Shown here piece by piece: positions 7,504 to 14,705 of a stretch of 47,347 nt of DNA. Every line of letters starts with the position of its first letter. Within the stretch, counting starts at the first letter, position 1. The stretch spans positions 1-47,347 of the forward strand of contig NZ_FNAR01000021.1 of NCBI RefSeq assembly GCF_900101985.1. Reading direction: 5' to 3'. The DNA comes from Bhargavaea beijingensis. Lineage in GTDB: Bacteria > Bacillota > Bacilli > Bacillales_A > Planococcaceae. A model generated the notes under the pieces. The model did no database searches and was not told the origin of the DNA. It saw nothing but the letters and a program-made list of their open reading frames with translations. The position numbers and the translations under genes are program-made.

Positions 7504-8979
7504 GTGGGGACGAATATGGTGGTTATTTCCGTAGTTGTAGTCTACCTTGCGGTCATGGTCCTAATTGGTTATTTAGCATCCAGAAAGATACAAAACAACG
7601 AAGATTTCTTAGTAGCTGGCCGGAAAATGGGACCATGGTTGCTTGCTGGAAGTCTTGCTGCCACAGAAGTAGGTGGAGGCTCAACAATGGGTGTTGTGGA
7701 AAAAGCTTATGGAGATTGGGGCTTCTCAGCATTTTGGTATGTTAGTGCTATGGCAGTATCATTTATCGTTCTTGCCTTCATCGCTCCTATGCTTCGCAGA
7801 GCGATGGTTAAGACGGTACCGGAGTATTTTACGAAGCGCTATGGGAAGAAAAATGGATTGGTTACAGCGATTATCATGATGTTGCCGATGGTGGGTCTGA
7901 CAGCAGTTCAGATTATCGCTTCGTCTACGATTCTTTCAGTAATGACGGGTTGGGATTATACCCTATCTGCTTTCATCGTCACTGCAGTCGTAGCTGTATA
8001 CAGTGTAATGGGCGGGATGTACAGTGTAGTCTATACAGATGTTGTACAATGGCTGCTCATCTTGGTTGGTATGGCATTAATCATCCCATTTGCACTGGAT
8101 GCAGGCGGTGGCTTTACAGCGTTGACTGCCGATGTCCCTGAAGCCAAATGGAGCATGACTGACGGTACTGGAATAGGGACAATTACTGCACTGGTGATTA
8201 TGTATATCGCTTCATTTACTGTCGGCCAGGAAGCCGTCCAGCGCTACTATTCTGCAAAAGATGAGAAGGCGGCGCGAAACGCTTCAATTATTACCTCGAT
8301 TGTTTATGCGATCTTTGCTTTTATTCCGGCATTCATTGGGATCCTTATGTACGGCATGGTGCAAAATGGTCTCATTGACGGTAGCGTTATGGCTGAACAG
8401 GGTGCTAACTACGCATTACCTTTAATGGCAGTGGAAGTCCTCCCATCTTTTGTCGTTGGAATGCTATTTGCAGCTTTAATATCGGCCACAATGTCTAGTG
8501 CATCTAGTAACTTGCTTGCGGCAGGGTCCATCTTTACCAATGACATCTACAGCCAATACTTCAATAAGAATGCTGATGATAAACAACTACTTAAAATGAT
8601 CCGTTGGACAATGTTCATCGTGTGTGGACTAAGTCTGATCATAGCTGTAGCTAACTTCACAGATATCATTACACTGCTTGTCTTCTCGTTCACCTTACGA
8701 GCAGGGGGTGCGTTTATCCCTTATGTAGTGGGACATTTTTGGGAGCGTGCAACAGCTGCTGGTAGTATGGCCTCGTTGATATTAGGCAGTATTACTGTTG
8801 CTCTAGCCGAAAATGGTATTGTGGGCTTCGGCGGATTGGATCCTATTTTTCCGGCATTGGCGGTCAGCATCATTACATTCTTTGGGGTGTCACTGTTAAC
8901 TAAAAATAAGCCATCAGAAATGATAGATGGTGAAGAGGCGGACATCCCAGAAGCGCGATTGTCAAAGACATTCGAATGA
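7504..8979 (+). CDS. Sodium:solute symporter (SSS family)
   Basis: 491 residues, about 13 membrane segments, start GTG 7504 with GGAGGAG at 7491-7497; ATG 7516 would be too far from that site. SSS hallmarks are DFLVAGRKMGPWLLAGSLAA, then GGGSTMG, the conserved GGMYSVVYTDVVQ and GQEAVQRYYSAKDEKAARNA. Such proteins bring in amino acids, sugars or carboxylates with Na+. As the last gene of the operon it is the likely importer of the compound broken down by the three upstream enzymes; that substrate assignment is inferred. Ends before a terminator at 9022. Confidence 0.9.
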   Translation: MGTNMVVISVVVVYLAVMVLIGYLASRKIQNNEDFLVAGRKMGPWLLAGSLAATEVGGGSTMGVVEKAYGDWGFSAFWYVSAMAVSFIVLAFIAPMLRRAMVKTVPEYFTKRYGKKNGLVTAIIMMLPMVGLTAVQIIASSTILSVMTGWDYTLSAFIVTAVVAVYSVMGGMYSVVYTDVVQWLLILVGMALIIPFALDAGGGFTALTADVPEAKWSMTDGTGIGTITALVIMYIASFTVGQEAVQRYYSAKDEKAARNASIITSIVYAIFAFIPAFIGILMYGMVQNGLIDGSVMAEQGANYALPLMAVEVLPSFVVGMLFAALISATMSSASSNLLAAGSIFTNDIYSQYFNKNADDKQLLKMIRWTMFIVCGLSLIIAVANFTDIITLLVFSFTLRAGGAFIPYVVGHFWERATAAGSMASLILGSITVALAENGIVGFGGLDPIFPALAVSIITFFGVSLLTKNKPSEMIDGEEADIPEARLSKTFE

Positions 8980-8981
8980 AT

Positions 8982-8995
8982 TGAAAGCGGTTTCA
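8982..8995 (+). promoter_or_regulatory. Orphan cre site (CcpA box), perfect match
   Basis: TGAAAGCGGTTTCA fits the CcpA consensus TGWAANCGNTNWCA at all 14 positions. It lies two bases after the symporter stop codon and before a terminator, with no promoter-bearing gene start next to it. It may be left over from the lost 5' part of the carotenoid oxygenase gene cluster downstream. Confidence 0.55.
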
Positions 8996-9021
8996 GGTAG
9001 TTTGATATTGATCTGGGAACA

Positions 9022-9049
9022 AAAAAGCAGCTATCCCCGGCTGCTTTTT
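9022..9049. terminator. Bidirectional terminator
   Basis: AAAAAGCAGC (9022-9031) and GCTGCTTTTT (9040-9049) form a 10-bp perfect stem with an eight-base loop, A-tract on one side and T-tract on the other. It ends the symporter operon and is also the former terminator of the MFS relic on the minus strand; nearly the same hairpin follows the intact MFS gene at 13301-13325. Confidence 0.85.
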
Positions 9050-9057
9050 CTCATTCT

Positions 9058-9166
9058 CCAATAATTCCACGGTTTCCCGGAAGACGTGAGCTTTAGTTCA
9101 GGTTCTTGCAGATCACCAAGTACCGCATGCTTCTCGCACTGCGTAATCGTCCCGGGTGTCCGGCGA
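9058..9166 (-). pseudogene. Relic of an MFS transporter 3' end
   Basis: Read on the minus strand, this stretch gives SPDTR, then after one extra base TITQCEKHAVLGDLQEPELK and LTSSGKPWNY. It matches the last residues of the intact MHS transporter encoded at 13335-14672 (SPDTRTVTQYEEHAELGDLG, EPEMKITPSGKQLNY). The stop TGA has become TGG (9058-9060) and the frame is shifted by one inserted base. A hand alignment over about 117 bases gives roughly 83% identity, and the following terminator is conserved too. Upstream of position 9166 the similarity fades, so only the tail of the gene is left. Confidence 0.8.
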
Positions 9167-9199
9167 TCATAAACTCACTGATCAGATATCCAGCCTAAG

Positions 9200-9739
9200 A
9201 TGCCGGCTGTCGGTGAGAAAAATAGTGATCCTTACGAGCGGATATTGGCTCATCTGGACAAACATAATACAAAAACTCATATGTGGCGTTTCCGCTTTAA
9301 CATGAAGACCGGAAAGACGACCGAGCAATGCATTGATGACGAAGTGACTGAGTTCCCAGTGGTCAATAACCACTATGTGGGCTATCAGTACCGCTACAGC
9401 TACAACACCCTTTTCGAGAAAGGAAACTGGCTGTTCATCGGTATCAAGAAATATGATTTACTGACCGGAAACGCAACCCGCTATGAATATGGAGAAGGAC
9501 GGTATGGAGATGAACCGCAGATTGCCCTAAGACCAAACCCGAAGGCGGAAGATGATGGTTATGTGATTACGATGGTGCTCGACATGAAGAATAATCAGTC
9601 CGAAGTTCTGATTTTGGGCGCTGCGGAAATTGAGCGCGGACCCATTGCCCGAATCATTCTTCCTCATGTTGTACAAACCGGAACACATGCATGTTGGGTA
9701 GAGGGAGAGCGTCTTTACCGAGAAAATCCGGTTAGATGA
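9200..9739 (+). pseudogene. Carotenoid oxygenase family, C-terminal fragment
   Basis: 179 codons resembling the C-terminal third of carotenoid cleavage/lignostilbene dioxygenases (RPE65 family, usually 450-500 residues): THMWRFRFNMKTGKTTEQ, EFPVVNNHYVGYQYRYSY, YEYGEGRYGDEPQIALRPN, GYVITMVLDMKNNQSEVLIL and IARIILPHVVQTGTHACWV. The last motif carries the fourth iron-ligand histidine. The other three histidines and most of the beta-propeller are absent: upstream of 9200 the sequence changes to the MFS relic. It therefore cannot be a working dioxygenase. Intact relatives split a C=C bond of carotenoids, stilbenes or similar compounds. It is followed by a hydrolase and a BKACE gene, perhaps once a single pathway. 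Confidence 0.8.
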
Positions 9740-9756
9740 CAAAGGAGGGGATGACA

Positions 9757-10467
9757 ATGAGCCAGCTTATGCTCGTGCCCGGACTAAATAATACCCGAGA
9801 TATTTGGAGCTAAGTTGAAGCCGGGCTTCCGGAATGTTTGAGCATTCTCTCTGTTGATGTACCGGACGTTGATTCTTTGGGTATCATTGCTGACCGACTC
9901 CTTGAAAAGGTTGATCAACCGTCGTATCTATGCGGGTTTTCGTTCGGTGGGTATGTCGTACTGGAGATGTATCGGAAGGCGCCTGAACTTGTGAAAGGCC
10001 TTATACTGATGGGTTCCACTACCGAAGCAGACACGACGGCGCAATTCGAAGGACGGAAAAATTCCATCGGCCGCGCCCGAAGAGGAGAATACTTCGACAT
10101 GGTTGAAGCAAACGCTTCACTTACCTTTTCACCCGCCGGGTTGGAAGACACACAGTTGATGGAGAAGAGAAAGAAAATTGTCCGGGATTATGGGCCGGAG
10201 CGATTTATCAGCCATGTTACGGCTGCCATGCACCGTCAGGATTATACGGAACTGCTCTCTCATGCAAATCTCCCTGTTCTTATTGTGGCAGGCGGAGAGG
10301 ACCGGCTGTTTTCTCCGGAGCGGCTGAAGGAACTGGCCGGCCGAATCCCGGGTGCAGACTTCGAAATTATTGAAAAAACTGGACACATGATGCCAATGGA
10401 ACAGCCGCAACAGATTGTCCAAGTTTTGGGGCAGTGGATTCAAAATCAAGAAGGAAAGAAGGGGTGA
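9757..10467 (+). pseudogene. Alpha/beta hydrolase interrupted by an in-frame TAA
   Basis: The ribosome site AAAGGAGGGG (9741-9750) serves ATG 9757. The frame reads MSQLMLVPGLNNTRDIWS, meets TAA at 9811-9813, then continues unbroken with VEAGLPECLSILSVDVPDVD to 10467. The catalytic parts remain: nucleophile elbow GFSFGG, acid in VAGGEDRLFSPERL and histidine in KTGHMMPMEQ. Family members are esterases or C-C hydrolases of about 235 residues. Apart from the one stop the gene looks healthy, so recent inactivation, or restart at TTG 9838 without the oxyanion-hole strand, are the options; I favour a pseudogene. It overlaps nothing and is followed after three bases by the BKACE gene. Confidence 0.8.
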
Positions 10468-10470
10468 ACC

Positions 10471-11316
10471 GTGGAAAAACTGGTGATTACACTAGCGCCA
10501 AACGGTGGTCTTCATATGAAAGGAAACAACCCGAATATCCCGCTGACAACCGATGAAATTGCCGAAGACGTCTCAAAGGCTTGCGAGGCAGGTGCTTCCA
10601 TCCTGCATCTTCATGTCCGGGGAAATGATGGCACACCGACCGCAGAATTGGATGTTCTCAAAGAAGCCGTCCAAAAGATTCAAGAGAAGTGTGACATTCT
10701 GATCGGATTGACGACTGCCTCCAAGCTGAATGGCACCGAAGAAGAACGTCTTGGCATTTGTCGGCTATCTCCCCAGCTTGCCTCGCTTAATGTGGGTTCT
10801 CTAAATTTTGGAGAGGTGGCTTTCATTAACACGCCTGAATATTTAAGGAAAGCAGCGAAGACGATGCAGGAAGCGAAAATCAAGCCCGAGCTGGAAGTGT
10901 TTGATCTGGGGATGATGGAAAATGCCAAAAAACTGATTGCAGAAGGACTCATCTCCCCGCCCTATCACTTCCAATTCATCCTTGGTGCTCCAGGGGGAGC
11001 GCCTGCAACACCGAGAGCACTGCTCAGCTATATTGATCATCTTCCCGAGAACTCCACTTGGGGTGTAATCGCACTTCAAAACCAATTGCTTCTCCATACA
11101 ATGGCCATCGGAATGGGCGGACATGTAAGGGTCGGCATGGAAGATTCCATTCATTACAAGCCGGGTGAATTGGCCGAATCCAACGCTCAGCTTGTCAGCC
11201 GCCTTGTACAAATTGCCAAAGAACTTGGACGCGAAGTTGCCACTCCTGATGAAACGGAAGAAATTTACCAGCTCCCGCGTCGCCGTATCAAATCCAATAC
11301 AGCTATTAAAAGCTAA
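10471..11316 (+). CDS. BKACE-family protein (beta-keto acid cleavage enzyme, Kce-like)
   Basis: 281 residues from GTG 10471, with AAGGAAAGAAGGGG just upstream. The TIM-barrel family once named DUF849 condenses a beta-keto acid with acetyl-CoA and splits it into acetoacetate and a new CoA ester. Seen here: ITLAPNGG at the start, the zinc pair in SILHLHVRG (His46, His48), LNVGSLNFG, ELEVFDLGMMENAKKL, the FILGAPGG loop, GMGGHVRVGMEDS with the acidic ligand, and a C-terminal PDETEEIYQLP. Substrate specificity cannot be read from the sequence. It is the only intact gene in the 9.0-13.3 kb decay zone. Confidence 0.88.
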   Translation: MEKLVITLAPNGGLHMKGNNPNIPLTTDEIAEDVSKACEAGASILHLHVRGNDGTPTAELDVLKEAVQKIQEKCDILIGLTTASKLNGTEEERLGICRLSPQLASLNVGSLNFGEVAFINTPEYLRKAAKTMQEAKIKPELEVFDLGMMENAKKLIAEGLISPPYHFQFILGAPGGAPATPRALLSYIDHLPENSTWGVIALQNQLLLHTMAIGMGGHVRVGMEDSIHYKPGELAESNAQLVSRLVQIAKELGREVATPDETEEIYQLPRRRIKSNTAIKS

Positions 11317-11321
11317 GCGTG

Positions 11322-11350
11322 AAAGGCAGGCTGCAATCGCCTGCTTTTTC
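11322..11350 (+). terminator. Rho-independent terminator after the BKACE gene
   Basis: GCAGGC (11326-11331), a seven-base loop and GCCTGC (11339-11344) followed by TTTTT. Confidence 0.75.
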
Positions 11351-11452
11351 GTCTGTTTTCCTCCTCATGTTAGGCGTAATGGGAAGTGTGGTAAAATGAT
11401 GACGATTGATATAGTGGACTCGAATGGCGCCGCAAAGATCAGGAGGGAGTTC

Positions 11453-11991
11453 GTGAATTCACTCGCATATGCTATTTTAGGGATCTTATCCAGGATGAAT
11501 GCATCAGGAAATGAAATTGGAAAAAACTTGAACTGCTTTGGGCGGCGAACCTTAGTCAAATCTATCCTTTGCTCTCCAAGTTGGAAAAAAAGGGATACGT
11601 TCAGCACGGAGTGATCGAACAGCAAGGTAAGCCAAACAAAAAGGAGTACTACATTACAGACAATGGCCGTTCCAAGTTAAAAGAGTGGATAGAAGACGAA
11701 AAACCTTCGGAGCCTATTTTCAGAGATGAATTCATCATCAAGATTTATTCATCATGGCTGTCAGGACCCGAAACTACGATTACACTTCTCAAGGAACGGC
11801 AACACTTCACTGAAGAACTGGAAAAACTCAAAAATGATCAGGATGCCGATTTTACTGACTACCAAAAAGGCTATTCAAGCAGATACTATTTGTTGTCAAG
11901 AAGGCTTGCCATTATTAACATTGAACTGGAATGGACAGACCGTCTGCTTAAGAGTCTGCTGGCGCAGATGACCGGATCTGCCAACAAATAA
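11453..11991 (+). pseudogene. PadR-family regulator with a one-base deletion
   Basis: From GTG 11453 (AGGAGGGA at 11441-11448) the frame reads MNSLAYAILGILSRMNASGN and EIGKNL. At the A-tract 11521-11526 the frame slips. The other frame gives KLELLWAANLSQIYPLLSKL, EKKGYVQ and the winged-helix wing KKEYYITDNGRSKLKEWI, then the C-terminal coiled helix to 11991. The family's sequence is restored if the run holds seven A instead of six. PadR proteins repress genes for aromatic stress response or transport. Slippage in a homopolymer could be reversible (phase variation), a fixed mutation or an assembly error. Confidence 0.85.
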
Positions 11992-12164
11992 AATCATGAT
12001 ACCCTTGTTTGCCGCGAGTGTGATGTGGTGGACGAGGGTATTGCTTTGTCGGCTTTCAGAAAATGTCACTCTTGACGATCAGCTTGATAAGCAGGATTCG
12101 ACATCAATCGAATCGAAGAAAAGGAAAGATAATTTTGTATGCAACGTGGAGGGGAGGGGGCATC

Positions 12165-13119
12165 GTGGCCATCGGTCTTGTGTATCATTCCATCGCGGTT
12201 ATCACGATGATGATCATGATCGGCGCTCAATTGACGCGGACGTTCCATTTTAATGAAGACACAAGGAATGTGTTCATCAGCCTGATAGTAAATGTGGGAA
12301 TGCCCTGCATTATCTTATCGAGTATTTTTCAGGTGGAGATTGACGGGAGCCTGCTGAAGAAAATTTTGTTTGTGTGTCCTTTCGGTATTTGTTAATGTGG
12401 CGGGAATTGGAATTGGCTACCTGTTTGCCGTGCTATTCCACAAGAAAGTCAACCGGACAAAAGAACTTGCGCTGTTGTCGGGTCTCGGCAATACCGGGTT
12501 TATCGGCATTCCGCTGTGCGCCGTCCTGCTCGGTCCGGAGGGCGCCCTGTATGCGGCGATGTTCGATGCGGGTGTGGATGTGACGCTCTGGACGCTCGGC
12601 GCCTTTATGCTCCAGAAGGACCGGCGGATCGGCCTCGGGATGCTCAGGACCATGATCAACACACCAATCATCGCCATCGTGGCAGGGCTGGGAATGGCCG
12701 CTGCCCGGTTCCGGCCGCCCGAAGTGCTGGTCGACCTGATTGACCGGCTGGCCGCCATCGCCGCTCCGCTCGCCATGTTCTACATCGGCATCCTCGTCAT
12801 GACCCTCTTCAGAAAAAGGGCGGAAGGCAGTCTCGGACAGAAAAAGGCCACCCTCTGGTTGCCCGTCTCCGTCAAGCTGATCATTCTTCCGGTGTTTGCA
12901 GCGATGCTTGGCAAAGGGCTGGCGCTGGACGCGACCATGCTGCAGACGGTCATGATCCAATCGATGATGCCGACGCTGACGCTCGCTTCCATGCTCTTCG
13001 CCAAGTACTCGGCAGACGAGGAGATGGGCGCCATCACGACCGTCTGCTCGACACTCGTGGCTTTGCTGACAATTCCACTCATGATTTACGCACTGAATGC
13101 GTGGGTGGTTGGAGGATGA
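12165..13119 (+). pseudogene. Auxin efflux carrier (AEC) family transporter, frameshifted
   Basis: From GTG 12165 (GGAGGGGAGGGGG at 12149-12160) the first part reads MAIGLVYHSIAVITMMIMIG, QLTRTFHF and VGMPCIILSSIFQVEID up to about 12370. The second part, in another frame, goes on with LSVFVNVAGIGIGYLFAVLF, SGLGNTGFIGIPLCAVLLG (the conserved N-G-F-x-G-x-P motif) and the C-terminal membrane half to 13119. The total, about 318 codons, equals a full AEC protein, with the frame changed near 12371-12375 by what fits a two-base deletion. Ten membrane segments and export of an organic acid would be expected of the intact form. Confidence 0.85.
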
Positions 13120-13300
13120 CAGACTGCCTCGGGAGGAGCTGGGGGAGCGCATGGACAAAGGCTGCAGGTTATTATAGTAGGAATAAGAAATGCTGGGTTC
13201 TTGAAGCTGGCGAAGCTTCCGATGCTTTTGCCGCGCTTACTGTCAATCGGATAGGATTTCTGATAGTAGATAACAACTTGGATATAATACAAATCAAAAG

Positions 13301-13325
13301 AAAAGCAGCCACCCCGGCTGCTTTT
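13301..13325. terminator. Bidirectional terminator
   Basis: AAAAGCAGCC (13301-13310), five-base loop, GGCTGCTTTT (13316-13325). It serves the minus-strand MFS gene and lies downstream of the plus-strand carrier pseudogene. The copy at 9022-9049 is its counterpart. Confidence 0.85.
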
Positions 13326-13334
13326 CCTCATTCC

Positions 13335-14672
13335 TCAATAATTCAACTGTTTCCCGGAAGGCGTGATCTTCATTTCGGGTTCTCCTAGATCCCCAAGTTC
13401 CGCATGCTCCTCGTACTGCGTCACCGTCCGGGTATCCGGCGAGAAGATGGACAGAATCAGGGAGATCAGGAGTCCGCCGATCATGAAGCCGCCGAACAGG
13501 TACGGGGCGGCGCCGAACCGGTCGCCCATGGTGGCCCAGAGCATCGGGCCGAAGCCGACGATGGCGGCGGCGACCTGGTAGCCGAGCGAGAGTCCGGTGT
13601 AGCGGACGTTGGCCGGGAACAGTTCGGAGAAGAACGTTCCCTGTGTGGCGAAGATCGATGCCCATACGACGCCGAGCAGGAGGATCTGCATCGTGAAGAA
13701 CCAGCCGGTGCCTGCAGGGACTGCCAGGAAGTACGGGATGGCAAGTGCAATCATGGCGACAAGGCCTGCGATGTAGATGGTTCTGCGGCCGATAAAGTCG
13801 GAGATGTAGCCGACGATCGGGATCGTGATGATCATCGTGGCGCAGCTGAGTGTCAGGGCAAGAAGGGCCTGGTCACGGGAATACCCGACGTAGGTTGTCG
13901 CGTAGACGAGGATGAATGACATCAGGAAGACATTGAAGAATCCGTCGCCGAGTTTCAGGCCGATCACACGGAACAGGTCCTTTTTGTTGTTGCGGAACAG
14001 GTCGGCCACCGGAATCTTTGCGATCTGTCCGGATTCTTTTTTCTTCTGGAATTCCGGTGTTTCTTCAATGGTGCTCCGGATCCAGATGGCGAGTACAATC
14101 AGGACGGCACTAAAGAGGAACGGAATCCGCCATCCCCAGGCCATGAATTGCGCTTCCGTGGTAAACGCACTAATGGCCGTGAAGCTGAATGTTCCGAGGA
14201 CGAGACCGATCGGTACGCCCAGCTGCGGGATGGAGCCGAACAGGCCGCGGAGCCCTTTGCGCGCCGATTCTGTTGCGAGAAGAACGGCGCCGCCCCATTC
14301 TCCGCCGAGAGCGATGCCCTGGATAAGGCGCAGGAGGACAAGGAGGGCGGGTGCGAGCACACCGACCTGGGCATAGGTGGGGAGGAGTCCAATTAAGAAG
14401 GAGCTGCCGCCCATCCCGATCAGGGTCAGCATCAGTGAAGCTTTTCGCCCGATCCTGTCCCCGATGTGGCCGAAGATGATACTGCCGATCGGCCGCGCCG
14501 CATAGCCCGCCCCGAATGTCGCGAAGGCAATCAGGATGGAGATGGCCGGGTCATGGTTGGGGAAGAACAGGGTCGAGAACACGAGGGCGGTCGCGGTCCC
14601 GTACAAATAGAAGTCGTACCATTCAATGACAGAACCCGAGAGGCTGGCCAGCAGGACTTTTCCTTTTTTCAT
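13335..14672 (-). CDS. MFS transporter, metabolite:H+ symporter (MHS) type
   Basis: 445 residues with about 12 membrane helices. MHS hallmarks: SGSVIEWYDFYLYGTATAL at the N-terminus, the loop 2-3 motif GHIGDRIGRKASLMLTLIGM and LRLIQGIALGGEWGGAVLLA in helix 4. The family (ShiA, ProP, KgtP, CitA) carries organic acids, shikimate or betaines with protons. The gene lies 33 bases after the CaiC-like ligase on the same strand, so the pair probably imports an acid and ligates it to CoA. A decayed duplicate of its last 36 codons lies at 9058-9166. Confidence 0.92.
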   Translation of the reverse strand: MKKGKVLLASLSGSVIEWYDFYLYGTATALVFSTLFFPNHDPAISILIAFATFGAGYAARPIGSIIFGHIGDRIGRKASLMLTLIGMGGSSFLIGLLPTYAQVGVLAPALLVLLRLIQGIALGGEWGGAVLLATESARKGLRGLFGSIPQLGVPIGLVLGTFSFTAISAFTTEAQFMAWGWRIPFLFSAVLIVLAIWIRSTIEETPEFQKKKESGQIAKIPVADLFRNNKKDLFRVIGLKLGDGFFNVFLMSFILVYATTYVGYSRDQALLALTLSCATMIITIPIVGYISDFIGRRTIYIAGLVAMIALAIPYFLAVPAGTGWFFTMQILLLGVVWASIFATQGTFFSELFPANVRYTGLSLGYQVAAAIVGFGPMLWATMGDRFGAAPYLFGGFMIGGLLISLILSIFSPDTRTVTQYEEHAELGDLGEPEMKITPSGKQLNY

Positions 14673-14705
14673 ATGGATGCCTTCTTCCTATATATAGTGT
14701 AATTC

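Noticed and set aside
13101-13388. 95-codon plus-strand frame after the carrier pseudogene
   Set aside because: It runs across the terminator into the antisense of the MFS gene and shows no family.
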